Shown piece after piece: positions 37,612 to 49,734 of a stretch of DNA of 64,000 nucleotides; within the stretch, counting starts at the first letter, position 1; the number at the start of each line of letters is the position of its first letter. Source of the DNA: Ascaphus truei (Eukaryota > Chordata > Amphibia > Anura > Ascaphidae); NCBI GenBank assembly GCA_036426205.1, contig CM071574.1, positions 9,348,864 through 9,412,863 on the forward strand, given 5' to 3'. The notes below the pieces were generated by a model, which worked only from the letters and a program-made list of their open reading frames with translations, was not told where the DNA came from and searched no databases. The position numbers were made by a program, and so were the translations under genes.

Positions 37612-38334
37612 TCTAGATGTAGTCGAGTCCCCCTCCTTACCTCCAGTGAAGGGGAAACTGCTAGTCAGGCCGTAGCTCCGCGCGATCGGGAGTGTTGGGG
37701 CGGCCATATCGCTAGTTGTGCATGCGCAGTGTGGCGAGGCGCGCATGCGCAGTGAGGAGTGTGGTGGCCATTTTAGTTTTGGCTCTGCACACACAGCAAC
37801 AGGTCTACATGTCCCAGAATCTTCCGGGGGAGGGACTGCACACATGGGACTGTCCCAGCCAATTGGATTAGAGCTGTTGGAGAAACAGGATATCTTCTGG
37901 GACAAGGAACCAGCGTGCTCAGGGCTGGAGGAGGCGGCAAGACAGCAGGTAGTGTCCAGGGAGCATTGCCTCTTGGACTAGCCCTAGACCTTGCCCCTTA
38001 GGCCGCTGCTAAGCCCTGAGCCAACCTAAGTTCAGTGTTATAGGGAAGGCCCGAGATAGGGACTCTCCCCTTTAGTACCAGTGTTACGCCGGTGGACAGA
38101 TGGCCACACAGCGCTCTGCGACCTGGGACCAGGCCGCAGAACCCTAGAACATTCAAGTGAGACCCTACGACTGAAGCTCACCTCACGAGGAGGACCGGGA
38201 TCTGTTAGGAGAGAAGGGATTTGTATTGGAGGCCCCGCTGCATGGGACACGCTCCAACTCACTACTCCAAGCAGCACCTGGTACTGGAGTACCCAGGCAG
38301 GTACCCAACGTGCACCTACATCCACAGGGGGCTA
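37612..38334 (+). mobile_element. LTR-like dispersed element, family member B (3'-truncated)
   Basis: Follows A in the same direction and shares its order of landmarks, including GCATGCGCAG sites at 37719 and 37740, CTACATGTCCCAGAATC at 37804, the CCTGGGACCAG block near 38121 and GGCAGGTACCCAAC near 38297. It stops where the 36-bp minisatellite begins and lacks the GGTGGAGGCG end. Confidence 0.55.
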
Positions 38335-38500
38335 CATTCTGTATATATAAAAACGTGACTGTGATTCTACTGTATATTTACAAACATTTTTGACTGATTG
38401 TACTGTATATATAAAACATGTGACTGTGATTCTACTGTATATATAAAAATGTGTCTGTGATTCTACTGTATATATAAAAACATGTGACTGATTCTACTGT
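38335..38500. repeat. ~35-bp minisatellite
   Basis: About four to five units of TACTGTATATATAAAA plus CATGTGACTGTGATTC. A single related unit lies at 37597-37618, at the start of element B. Confidence 0.85.
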
Positions 38501-38501
38501 A

Positions 38502-38547
<46 letters not shown>
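38502..38547. repeat. (CA)n microsatellite
   Basis: About 23 uninterrupted CA units. Confidence 0.95.
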
Positions 38548-38548
<1 letters not shown>

Positions 38549-38559
38549 AGTACAAATAC

Positions 38560-38917
38560 ATACACGCATACGCCAGGACAACCAGAACAGACACAGCCTC
38601 ACCTCTCTGCTCCATGCTTTTCCTCCACTCTTTAGCCCCACCCCCAGGCCCCTGCCACCTCCTCCTAATTGGCTGCATTACATAGCAGCATCCAATCAGG
38701 CAGCCCTGCTCTCTCCCTTCTCGGGGGAAACCCCACAAGTCCGTTACTAAGTCCGGAGACATAATACCGGACACATACATGTGTCCCCCCCGCACACATA
38801 CATGTCTCCCCCCCCCCCCACACACACACACATGTCCGGTATTATCTCTCATTTTTTACTGGACAGAGTAACCAAATACCGGGCCTTTCCAGGTCAATAC
38901 CGGACACTTGGCAACCC
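38560..38917 (+). mobile_element. MITE of the TAGGGTTNCCAGG family, left end replaced
   Basis: Contains CTCCATGCTTTTCCTCCACT, ATTGGCTGCATT, CGGTATTATCTCTC and the right end CACTTGGCAACCCTA. The left terminal repeat is not visible because the sequence runs into the CA microsatellite. Confidence 0.6.
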
Positions 38918-38919
38918 TA

Positions 38920-39060
38920 ACAGCGCTTCACAGCAGTAATTCACGTAACATAATAATATATATTATTATTACACATAATGGGAATAAGCGCTTCAGACAT
39001 AGAATAGAAGTAACATTAGGAAAAAAGAGTCCGTGCCCCAAAGAGCTCGCAATCTAATTG
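38920..39060 (+). repeat. Interspersed repeat head, AGCGCTTCACAGCAGTAA type
   Basis: Related to 7049-7235: AGCGCTTCA, ATAATGGGAATAAGCGCTTC, GAAGTAACATTAGG and AGAGCTCGCAATCTAAT. Confidence 0.6.
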
Positions 39061-40212
39061 TATGTACGAAATTCGGCATGTTTTGTAACTGGTAAGAATT
39101 CATGGCCGGCCCATCACCATGTTTTGGAGGCCTAAACTGCCCTGCTGAATAATCTTCAGCACATGTAGGACATTTTAATAAATGTCAACTTGGACTCTCT
39201 ATAGCAGGAACGACAACGACAGGGGGCGCAGATGGAAAAGTTTACGCACCCCTGCTCTGTAGCATTCTTTTCCGTAAACTGTTTGCCGATTACCAACCAC
39301 TAAGCAGGAACTAGGTGCATGGGTAGTTTTAATTTTAAAAGCTTTTTAACATGTTCAATAAATGACAAAACTTGGAAATATTTGTTTTATTTCAAATGCA
39401 GAATCAGTTGCATAACATTACTGAGCTAGAAGACTCGCCAATGTGCTAAGTCCCTTTTAAAAATATACAGGAAGCTGCAGACTTACACTTTTTGATTTGC
39501 ATAGTATGTGTACAGAAAGCAATTTTTTTTTAAAACAACATTAATTACACAAACACTTGGTGCTAGCTACGCAGTGATTTTAAACAGATGGTGTCTTGTT
39601 TTAACAGCCTGGTGCAGATGGGCCTAGTAATGCAATTTTGTCCTTAATAGGTTTTCATTTAAAATAAAGTAATGTTTGGAAACCATTCTAATGTTTTTCA
39701 TAAACTCCAAAATATTCAATGGGCAGTAGCTAAGAAATGGGAATGATCATGGGGAGGGAAATACACCGTTTTCACTGCCCCTTTACTTTTCATTTCCTGC
39801 TCTCTTTCCAGTTCAGTGTGTTTGAAAAAAAAAAAAAAAAACCCCAAAAACATTTACTTTGTATGTTGCTTATTGGATTCAGAAATAAATTGTACCATAA
39901 TCAAGCTTTGCCTCATTGAGAATGAGCACTGTACTGATTATATCACTATACACATCCACCTACCAAAGTTCCTATAAGTTTAAAGAGGATGCAGCTTCAC
40001 CCACTTGTAATGGTACCTGGGCTGACTTTAGTTTCACCCTAAAATAAAGGATGAGCTCGGCTTGTTCTGTCTGTCTATCCTAATTGATAATGTTGAGATG
40101 AAAGCACAAGACCCTGACGGGTGATAATCTCTGATGCTGGATGGTAGTGTGTGACGGCAGGGAAGCAATCATTTATACACTCTGAGACCAATCCTTACAC
40201 AATGCTCTATGC
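39061..40212. other. Unassigned AT-rich stretch
   Basis: Nothing recognised beyond an A run at 39824-39840. Confidence 0.5.
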
Positions 40213-40405
40213 CAGGAGGGGCCAACTCCAGTCCTCAAGGGCCACCAACAGGTCAGGATCTCAGGATGTCCCTGCTTTAGCACAGGTCGCTCAATCAGTG
40301 CCTCAGTATGACTGAGCCACTGATTGAGTCACCTGTGCTGAAGCAGGGATATCCTGAAAACCTGACCTGTTGGTGGCCCTTAAGAACTGGACTTGGCCAC
40401 CCCTG
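40213..40405. mobile_element. hAT-type foldback MITE with near-perfect 8-bp target duplication
   Basis: Starts CAGGAGGGGCCAACTCC and ends GGCCACCCCTG, with arms pairing over most of the element. Flanking 8-mers are CTCTATGC (40205-40212) and CTCTAGGC (40406-40413), 7 of 8 identical. It lies about 520 bp upstream of the first visible THSD7B exon. Confidence 0.88.
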
Positions 40406-40927
40406 CTCTAGGCCAATACTAACCTAATTGTAAAACTCACTTCCATAACCGTGTTTCTTAGAATTATTAATGATTTATTATAATAAGTTGTAATGATAAA
40501 CCTTTAAAATAAACGGGGTAAGTGTTTTTTTTGAAAATGAAGGTGGGCAGTCACATCTGTTGTTATTAGAAAAGTTCCAACATGTTAGGAGAAATGTATT
40601 GAGGTAGCTACTGGATTTTGATTGAAATGTGTAATAAAATGAGGTATTATTTTATGCTGCGTTTCAGGCAGCCACAAGCATGAATGATCGCTTTGAACGT
40701 GTTAACCTTAAAACTTTTCTCTTTAAAGATTGTTATTCAATAGCCTGCAAAGTTGCTTCCGTTGCTGGGCAAGATATGAGCTCAATTTAAATGAGTGGGG
40801 CTCGTGTCCTCTCCAGTACGGGGAAAGAGCTTCACTGCATATTTAATAAGGTCCATGGTACATACATCTGCTGTACGTTCTGTTATATTTACCGTTTAAT
40901 GTTCATTAATGTTTGCATCTTCTTTAG

Positions 40928-41738
40928 GTACTTGGGGACAGTGCATAGGAGCTTGTGGACCAAGTGGTATTCAGAGTACGTCGGTATGGTGTGTGCATGA
41001 AAAAGGTTGGATAACTCACTATTCAAACTGCAAGCCAAAGGACAAACCCGACAGCCAGAGGGACTGTTTCAAAATATGCGACTGGCACAATGAAATCTTC
41101 CAGTGGGAAGTTACAGAATGGGAAATGTGTGTTCTTGTTCCCTATCCTCACAGTGAGATGAAACCAAGGACCTCAGAGTGCGTAACTGCCCAGCATGGCT
41201 TACAACACAGGAAAGTTGATTGTGTCCAAAAGTTAAACCGATCCACTGCTCTCAGTGAAATCTGTGAGTATTTTGTACCCCGGCCACCAACGGAACAAGC
41301 TTGCCTCATACCTTGCCCACGGGACTGTGTTGTATCTGAATTCTCACTATGGTCGACATGCAGCAAGGGCTGTGGGAAGAGCCTACAACACAGGACTCGT
41401 TCTGTTATTTCTCCTCCTTTGTATGGTGGCTCGGATTGTCCAAATCTTACTGAATCGAGAGTTTGTGAGTTTCAGAGTCTTTGCTCTTTCGGAGACGAGG
41501 AATATACATACAGCCTTAAAGTTGGACCTTGGAGCGAATGTAGGTTGCCTCATTTTAAAGAAATTCATCTGAGTGGAAGGACCATGTTGGATTTCAGTTC
41601 AGACTCAGTGGAAATAAGTACTTTTAAACAAGAGAGTTACAATCCTCAACAACATTCCAGTGCTTGGGACATAGAAATAGGTTATCAGACACGGCAGGTC
41701 AGATGTTCAAGAAGTGATGGGAAAAATGCCTTGCTGAG
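40928..41738 (+). CDS. THSD7B: THSD7B internal coding exon (first one visible in the window)
   Basis: This exon encodes about 270 residues of the extracellular N-terminal part of thrombospondin type-1 domain-containing protein 7B, a large single-pass membrane protein. The acceptor AG is at 40926-40927 after a T-rich tract, and the donor GTAAGA starts at 41739. The exon opens with the last two bases of a split codon and ends with two bases (AG) of the next. It contains the end of a first TSP1-like repeat (WGQC, CGPSGIQ), a second (WEVTEW, with cysteines after it) and a canonical repeat from about 41323 (WSTCSKGCG, then QHRTRS and the CPNLTES glycosylation sequon). A further repeat begins with VGPWSEC. 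THSD7B is preferred to THSD7A because segments such as ECVTAQHG, NRST, GRTMLDF and WDIEIGYQTRQVRC follow the 7B pattern as I recall it. The spacer before WDIEIGYQTR lacks the Lys/Arg-rich stretch of 7A. The ATG at 40909 is intronic, so it is not a start codon. Confidence 0.93.
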
Positions 41739-42455
41739 GTAAGATCATTTCTTAACTAAGTATATTTAAGCCTGAGAGGCCTTCAACTTAATGATAAATA
41801 AATACAAATAAAAAGCAAACTTTTTTTCAGTGCTGATCAAACTTTTTCTGTTTAAAAAAAAAAAAATAGGTTAGATCTGTAAAAAACTGCTTTAATGACT
41901 CGATATGAATCGTTTTACAAGCCTACAGTGTTTCCAAAAATGATGTCATTTGTTTCAGCCATGTGTTCTATTATTTCATAATATGCAATCTAAAATTGAA
42001 ATCTCAGAATATCTGTTTCAGTGCACTTACTGCATTATCTGGCTCACTCTCCAGACATAAAAGCCGCAATCAAAATAACTGCTCACCGTGCAATTTTATC
42101 CGATGAAGCATCACAGATTCTATCATCTGTATCTTGTTTTTTTTGTCCATTGAGTTTTCACCTCATTACGCTGGACCTTGACATGAAATTAGTGGATAAT
42201 GGTTATTCTAGAGATTTACAAATATGGAACATATTGTGCAAGATATGACGACTACGATAACTTAACAAACATTTTTTACCTATTGATCTGAGAAGTCTGG
42301 CAGAACTGCTGTGGGCCGAGAGCTCCTATTTATGCCAATGTTTAAATATATATTCACAGTTAATGTCTGAGCTATGTACACTTGTTTGAAACCATTCAGG
42401 GGAACCTATTTTAACCTGGTCATTACTCACCTCATATTTTATTTGCTTTTTGTAG
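41739..42455 (+). other. THSD7B intron (717 bp)
   Basis: A short, AT-rich intron with a GTAAGA donor and a TTTTTGTAG acceptor. It interrupts a codon after its second base. No repeat family or second gene was recognised in it. A 75-codon open frame at 42021-42248 looks like chance. Confidence 0.9.
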
Positions 42456-42704
42456 CATCTGTGCACAGGACACCATGCCCTTGAATTTCCAGTCTTGCAT
42501 TATACCTAAAGACTGCGAAGTGATCCAATGGTCTGCGTGGAGTTTGTGTTCAAAGACATGCCGATCAGGAGATATGGTTCCAGGATTCAGAAGCAGAAGC
42601 AGGGATGTGAAGCACATACCTCTTGGAGGAGGAAGACCTTGCCCAGAGCTGGAAGAAAAGGAAGCGTGTAACATCGGATGGGAGCTTCTTCCACCATGCC
42701 CTGG
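42456..42704 (+). CDS. THSD7B: THSD7B internal coding exon (second visible)
   Basis: The acceptor is TTTTTGTAG, ending at 42455, and the donor GTAGGA starts at 42705. The first base completes the AGC serine codon begun in the previous exon; the last two bases (GG) start the next split codon. The 82 complete codons carry one TSP1 repeat: CIIPKDCEV, then WSAWSLCSKTC (a WxxW C-mannosylation motif followed by the conserved cysteines), an arginine-rich strand (FRSRSRDVKHIPLGG) and CPELEEKEACN. This matches the THSD7 arrangement in which canonical and atypical TSP1 repeats alternate. No frameshift or stop occurs between the splice sites; the TAG just after the exon lies in the donor. Confidence 0.93.
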
Positions 42705-42794
42705 GTAGGATACAGTTCATCATAATACAATGAGTTTCATTGGTGGCAGCATGGGAAAATATTACTACTTTGTTTTTAAAGTCCCCATTTACAG

Positions 42795-43060
42795 GGTGGC
42801 AATGTGCGACCCCCTGAGTCAAACGCCGCTATTTTCAGTTCCAGGGCACCCCTGGTTCCAGAGATACTTACTATTAAAGTTGCCAGGTTTAAATATCCCC
42901 CAACAAAATGGTTGCCAAATCTCAGCCAGTATGAAGCTGCAACATCATCTGCCCTTTTAAAACTAGGAATTAATACTGGAAACGTCACCAGTACGTATCT
43001 TGGAAACTAGGAGCTCCTCGGAGCTGAAAATAGTGTGATTCAGCTCTGGAGAACCCGCTG
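42795..43060. mobile_element. Palindromic MITE of the CAGGGGGTC/GAGCTG family
   Basis: The left arm (CTATTTTCAGTTCCAGGGCA, GGTTCCAGAGATACTTACT) pairs loosely with the right arm (CAGTACGTATCTTGGAAACTA, GGAGCTGAAAATAG). A relative lies at 48970-49215. Confidence 0.6.
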
Positions 43061-44129
43061 TAAAACAAAATGGAGGTTAGTTAAAGTTGTTCGCTCCTTT
43101 AAAGGTATAATTTAACTTGGCAAGGTATATTAAGGTGGCAATCAAATGAAAAGACAACACGCATGTAACACTTTCTCTGACATTTTAACAAGTGTGTCAT
43201 AATCCAAGATATATTTAATAGCTTTTCATATCGACCCAACTCCCAATGAATACAATATGTATAACCAGATTAACGAAACAGTGCAAGATACTTTGTAAAC
43301 ACAAAATGATGTCCCCAGCACTCACAAATGACAAGTGAAAAAGGAATAAGCCAAAATGACTTAATCAGAAAATAAGAACACAACCCTCAAAGGGGAGTAA
43401 GGTAACACAAAAGTGTGTGGTATATGTGACAAGGAAGGAGCGGGAGAAACAAGGGAAGGGGAAAGGTAGAAAAAGCAAAGGGAGCGAAAATCCCGGGGAA
43501 AGGGGGGGGTAGGGGGAACAAGTACGGTAATACAGGGGAAGGAGGGCAACATTTCAGGGGGAAACCCTTTCTTCAGGCCCATTCCCAAAGGACAAAAAAA
43601 GTGTCTGAAGGTACTTCCCTTTGACCCTGTTAAAAAGCTCCCTATGAAATAGTGAACAACCAGATGCAAATAATGAAAAAATGAATGTCACTCCAAATGG
43701 AGATAGTGCAATAAATGAGTACAGCACCTATGGTAGTGTTGTGAGAGATGTTGGGCTCCTGAATCAAGTTCAATGAGGGCCTATCAAGGCAATATGTTGA
43801 GCTCGAATATCCCAAATATATGACAATACACTATCCCTAACTGAGACACAGAGTCAATGGGGCCCATGCTAGAAGTGCCATGTAAATCGCCTGTTTTTGG
43901 AGCGTTGCTATCACGGTTTTCAGAAAGCCTCGATTTACCTGTGCTAGCAAAATTCCCAAATCGGGTGAGTAGCCGGAGACGTGAAGATCGCCTCTCTGAA
44001 AAGACCTTGCCCGGCGATTTCTTTCAGCTGCAGAGAGAGCTGCTCAGAGAGAGCCGCCTCTCCCTGCGCAAATCTCGCCCGAAATTAATATTTTTTCTTA
44101 ATACAAATGTTATTACTAGTGTAGATGAG

Positions 44130-44335
44130 CAGGGGGTCTCTGGAGCAGAACCGCGTTGATGTCAGGTCCAGGGACACCCTGCTTCCTGAGATACAGGCCC
44201 TGTTATGGGGTGGCGGTATCTCCTATGCATTTTTTTCCCACGGTCACGTGACGCGGGACATTTAAATGCATAGAAGATACCGGCACCCCATAACGGGGTC
44301 TCTCTCTCGGGAAGCAGGGGGACCTGCTTATCGAC
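44130..44335. mobile_element. Palindromic MITE, CAGGGGGTC ends
   Basis: The left arm from GCAGGGGGTCTCTGG through CTGCTTCCTGAGATA and ATGGGGTGGCGGTATCT pairs with AGATACCGGCACCCCATAAC and GGGAAGCAGGGGGA on the right. The centre contains GGTCACGTGACG. Confidence 0.75.
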
Positions 44336-45289
44336 GCTTATAGCATAGGCCTTAATGAGTCTATTATGCAAGCATAGAGAAAGTCCTGACAATACCAAAG
44401 ACACTAAGTCTAGAGAGTCAATGATAGAGTTCTCTACCGACCAGTATAAGTCCACGGCAATGAAGGGATGTGTCTCCAGGCTATGTGAAGTCCATCAGTG
44501 GAGTGCCTCCTGCTCAGTCTCTCTGTAGGGGGTGATTAAGGTAACAAGATACTTTAATCTCCCTAGCAATCTCACTTCACTGGTGATCGCACTTGAAAAA
44601 TTGGCCATTCAGTGTATGTGGTGTGGGCTTTTTTGTCTAGCTAGATGCTAATATATAGTCTTAATGAACTAAGAATGTTTCATTAATTTCCTTTGTAGTA
44701 AACAATTAATTTAGGAAATCTGCAATAACAACTATTTTAAAGCTGCAGACTAAGCAATATCCTACATGTCTGGGTTTTTTTTATAACTCAGTTCTGTACT
44801 ATGAGAAAATACTTCTAGCATTTAAAAAAATGTATTATAATGTAACAAGCATTTTATTTCTATATCAACCATTTACAGAGTCACATCCCCTACCTCTTCT
44901 GAAACAGGCTCTGGCACACCCCTTTTTGAGACATGCCTCCTCTCTAGCAGTGCACCAATTGTATCTAGTGACTGCCTGGTCACATGATCTTCCCCACAGA
45001 ACTTTGCATATTTATTCCTCTTGTGCTACACTGAAAGTAATTTAGTGAACCCCTGAGCCGAATCTTCACTGATCGATCACAGGAGAACGGATCGATCGGC
45101 AACTTAGCTAATTACTTATCATCGTGTGGATTGTATTGATGCACATACAGTATTAAAGGGAAAAAGATAAAATATAAAAAAGGCGGCTTGGACTGCTGCT
45201 TTAAGACCCTCTCCCACAGTATTTAAGTACATTAATATGTAAACTTCTGTGTAGCCCTCTTTCCTCCATCCTACTGTAAGTGAGATTGA

Positions 45290-46940
45290 GGTGGGTAGGT
45301 GTATCTGACTACTTATCAGTGTGGTGCTGTACCTGTTTGGCAACCAGGAGGGCTGAGCTTCCGCCACGGGGAACCTGGGGTATATACTTACACTCAGTGC
45401 AGCGCCTCCACTGATGAGGGATCCCAACGTGGTGGGAGTGTGCCCTCACCAGAACAACCATACAGTAAATACACACAATGTGAATAAACAGTATTTACTG
45501 AGCATGAACGATAACTTCAATGAAACTCTCTTTGCATAACATCAATACATCATATGAATAACATTGCATCACCCTGAATGCATACCATCCCCTCACCCAC
45601 ATGTCCATCATCCCATCACCCTCAGTCCCTTTGATAATACTGTGCTTGGACACTTATCCCTTGAGTGTCCACAACAATAGAGAGTGTGAGTGTGAGGGAT
45701 AGCGCTTCCCTGTGTTGGGGCCCGGTGGTGCACTTATTATAATACCTCCCTGATCACTGCTCCTGATCAGGATAATCCTTGGAACTCAGCAACACCGCAC
45801 AGTGATCCCACGCCGCACTTCGCTGCTCTCTGCAGGAATGGATACACACGCTGACTTCACAGGGGAGGGATCCCCAGCCGAAATTATCCTTTACCACAGT
45901 CTCTGCTATGGAGTCAGATACTCTTTCTGCACTTAGGCTGCACGGGCATTCAGGCACTGTCCTGCAGCATGTCTCTTCCTCTCTGAGTATGGTGAAGGAG
46001 TCCCTGTCTTAAGGCAGTCCCTATAACATACAGTTATTCCTCTAGTGTCTCAGGGGACTAACTGGGCACTGGGGGTATACCTCTAGCCTAGTCCCTGCAT
46101 GCAGAAGATCTCTTGCTGTAGATTCTCTGATCCCAGACTCTGGCAGTTCACCACATGCAACTGGCACAGGTGATATTACACACACTGTATAACTTAGAAA
46201 GCAACCCCCCTTCTTCCTATGAGGGGCCTTTCCCTGACACAGCCAAAGCACTACTCTAGCTGCACTGCACACAACACTATCTCTTCTTGTCAGAGCACGC
46301 AGCACTGCAGCTGTGTCACTGACTAGACTTACTCACCTAAGGGCAGGGTCCCTACCTAAGGGGCCTTCCCTATGAACTTACCCACTAACCTAGTGGGGAG
46401 TGAGGCCTGCCTGGGGGTAACCTGGCCTAGTGTAAGAAGCCACTTGCTCCCTACACACTTCCTCCCCCTTCCTGCTCCCAGCTCCAACTGACTAGCGTGG
46501 TCTCTGCAACATTGTATCCTTCTCCCACAGGAGAAGCTGCAAACTCTATTTGCTGGCTGGCTGCACGTGATGTGGGTGAAAGGGCAGTCCCCAGAGGCTG
46601 CTGGGAATTGTAGTCCACTCAGGACCTCTTTAACATTAGGGCCGCGTGCGCTATGTCTGCCGCGCCTGTGCAACCCTGTAATGGCCGTCACTGCCCTCTT
46701 CTGCACCTGCGCGACCTTGGGGAGTCCCTGCGCTACGGAGCGCCATCTCTGCCCCTTCGCGCTCACTATATTGGCCGCCGTGTCGCGTCTGCGCATGCGC
46801 GAGACTCCGCACCCGTGCGGACATAACAAAGATGGCGGCGCCGTACCTGTGACGCCACCGAGAGATGCGCTCGCCCCCGCAACTGCCTTCTCACTGGTGA
46901 AGGTAAGGGGAAAAGGAACGGGGAACCGGGGAGCCAAAGG
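45290..46940 (-). mobile_element. LTR-like dispersed element, family member C
   Basis: Read on the - strand, the element starts near 46940 with GGTCCCC...CCGGTTCCCC...CTTACCTTCACC. It carries a TGCGCATGCGCAG-type site (about 46790-46800) and an ACTACAATTCCCAGCAGC site (46597-46613), then GTCAGTGACACAGC (about 46312). It ends with CAGTAAATACTG, GGGATCCCTCATCAGTGGAGG and GCGCTGCACTGAGTG near 45385. This is the longest and best-preserved member of the A-E family. No protein domain was found in its frames. The GC-rich 193-codon frame on the - strand is composition-driven. Confidence 0.6.
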
Positions 46941-48969
46941 GGACCTGGCTACATCTGGATGGCCAAATAATGAAACACATGATAAATTAAGATATTTTCT
47001 AAATGATATTTCTTAGATTGTTCAACAAAAAGATGTAACATTGTCCATATTGGATGACATGCTTTCTTCTTCCTTAAATCAAGTGTTAAAGATGTTGCAA
47101 AAGTAACAGGTTTTGTCTCTTATTCTGTAAACATAAACTACTCATCTTATCTGTTATTTCATGGCTTGTGGCCTTTTTGCTATTATGCAACGTGAAAGGC
47201 TTTTTTAGCTGTCAAACCTATTTTCACAGTCCTCAAACGCAATTTTGCATTCAGTGTTTATCTTTTTGTTGCAGATAGTAATCTAAATTGGTTTGAAAGC
47301 TTTGCCGGCTAATGTACTGTAAGTGTCTAATAATGCATTTTATTCACTCCATTAAACAGCATACTGGAGAAAATAAATATTGTTACTTTTTAGTAAAGAT
47401 ACTTCTTGAGAGATAAAGCACTGAAAGGAAAATGAATTGTGCTTACAGATTCGAAAGGCACAGCTATTGTGTGAGAAATGATATCGGAGGAGAAAAGTGT
47501 TTAAATCTCTCTCGAGGTACAGTGAGTGAGTTTAACAGTGAATTTTTCCGTGAGAGATGTTCTTTAGATTATTCTGCGCTGTGAATTGGGTGTAAATCTT
47601 ATCATACACTGCACATTGGACATTTACCATTTTATGTGTTGAATTTAGAAGGATAAAATATTGGTAGCTATATGATATAACGTGGTTGATTAATGCCTTT
47701 TAAAACACATGAACAGTAGAAGTGTTTCTAGCACGCTTGCATTTTGAGGGACCCCTCTAGCCATGAAGAGGGTGCATTAACTTAAAAAAATAATCTAAAA
47801 TTTAATTGCTAGGGTGTTTACCTTATCCAGTACCTCTTTCCCAGGACGTTTGATAGGAAAATAAGGGAGGTCTCATTAACTTCGGTTAATTTACACTCAT
47901 GGAGAACATTTATACATTTTTCAGTGAAGTATCAAGGAGTAAATAGGGGACATTTAATAGTATGTCCAGTACCCTTTCCCAATGTGGAGGGACATGGCTG
48001 TCAGGGGGGAGAATGGGGGGGGGGGGTGCACGGTCATCTGAACCCAAGAAGCCAGATGCAACTTTCGTCACCTATTGGACCCATTCTTGGCACCTGTCTC
48101 CCCCCCCCCCCAATATCAACAACCTGGGGCCCTGATATAGACCTCTGTCCTGAGCCCTGGGGGATGCTGGTGACTGGCCTTGGGAGGGAGTGTGATACCA
48201 TACGTTTGTCCGGGATGGCAATGGTTAATCGTTTCACGGCGCTGTTTTCTGAATGCAGATACAGCTCGTTATTTAGTCTCAAGGGTAGTGTGCAAAGAGG
48301 GATCATAAGATGACTTTTTCTAAACTATTCCTAATGACATTTTTATAATGAGCAGTAATGTTTCCGTATTTATATACCAACCGCAGTGCATCCCTGCAGC
48401 TTTACTTCACTAAAAATAATGAAGTGCGAGCATTTTCAGTGGCTTGAGGTCATTTATGTCATCATTTTTCTTCCTTTATTATCCAAACAACTTCGCAGAC
48501 TGTCATCAGCCCTTTCCAGACTGTAATACTGAACAACACATGCCCCGGTTTTAATGTTGGAGTCTGCAATTACTTCTACCTAAAGCATTATTGTTGTAAC
48601 TTAATATAATTATATGAAGTATAACCATTTTCAACACCCTCATTGTCCTCACCTCATTGTCCCATGATGTACAGTGTAAGCTGGACACGTCGCAGTGAGA
48701 TGCGCTCTCCAGAACTAAGGTTTAGCTAATTGTGTGACGTGTTGCCATTTATCAACAGTAATGACCAATGGGAAATCCTTTCTAATGGTTCCAATAGCGT
48801 TTCTGGTCCATTTCGTGGGTATTGGGGGACTAGAAATTGGGCCAAAATGCACAGAGTCTACTAGGGTTGCTATGTTTTTATCACCACTTTGCAGTCAACA
48901 GCTGTTCTAAATATGTTATGCAGTAAATCCCCCTACTCTGGGTTTTGTTACCCAGCTTTTTTTTACCAG

Positions 48970-49215
48970 GATGGGAAGCAGGGGGTCCCTGGAGCTGAAA
49001 CATACCATTTTAAACTCCGGGCACACCCTGGTTCCCAAGATATTTACATCTGAAGGTAGCTTGTTCTGGTACCCTTCAGTGGAAACAAAATGGCGGTGTC
49101 AGGCGAGGGAGATAAACACCGGGAGGTACAGATGCTACTTTTACCAGTAAGTATCTCAGGATCCACAGTTGAAATGAACACGGTTCAGCTCCAGGGAACT
49201 GATCCTGGTAAATGA
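48970..49215. mobile_element. Palindromic MITE of the CAGGGGGTC family
   Basis: GGAAGCAGGGGGTCCCTGGA on the left; GTAAGTATCTCAGGATCC and GGTTCAGCTCCAGGGAACTG on the right. Confidence 0.65.
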
Positions 49216-49446
49216 AAAGGGGGCGCGTGCCGAAGGGGAACAGCTGCTTTCAAATAAATACCTGCATGGAGCCGCTCACTTTATCACTGTAACAAACGGG
49301 GGCATTATATGATGATGTTTTCAACCCCTGCTTGGGCTACAAATCCAATAGGAAGAAAAGTGACAGGCTAAATCCGGTATTAAAATAGTTATTTAAAGAG
49401 ACTCATTACAGTGTATGCATGAGTAATTGAATATTGCTTTAAATCA

Positions 49447-49545
49447 GAGGTAGCCAACACCAGTCCTTGAGAGCAGCCACCAGGTCAGGTTTTCAGGATA
49501 TCCCTGCTTCAGCACAGGTGACTCATTCAGTGGCTCAGTCTTCCG
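49447..49545. mobile_element. Half hAT-type MITE (family of 3391)
   Basis: Only the left arm is present: GGTAGCCAACACCAGTCCTT through GGATATCCCTGCTTCAGCAC to CAGTGGCTCAGTC. Confidence 0.8.
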
Positions 49546-49611
49546 GGACAGAGAAGTGTTGTAGTTAGTGTGTTGGTCTTGAAACACTTTAAGTAAAAGT
49601 CCTACCTGTTT

Positions 49612-49624
49612 ACACACACACACA

Positions 49625-49660
<36 letters not shown>

Positions 49661-49673
49661 GTGCACACACACA

Positions 49674-49731
<58 letters not shown>
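49612..49731. repeat. (CA)n microsatellite, interrupted
   Basis: Three CA runs separated by GT and CCGTG interruptions, directly before the next MITE. Confidence 0.95.
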
Positions 49732-49734
49732 CTA

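Noticed and set aside
40909..40927. The ATG at 40909 as the start of THSD7B
   Set aside because: It lies upstream of a clear acceptor AG at 40926-40927 and gives no signal peptide. The homology begins right after the acceptor.
41148..41568. Open frames on both strands overlapping the first THSD7B exon
   Set aside because: They are shadow frames of the real coding sequence.
46356..46937. A 193-codon frame on the - strand
   Set aside because: It lies wholly within the LTR-like element C; it reads CpG-rich promoter-like sequence and has no recognisable domain.
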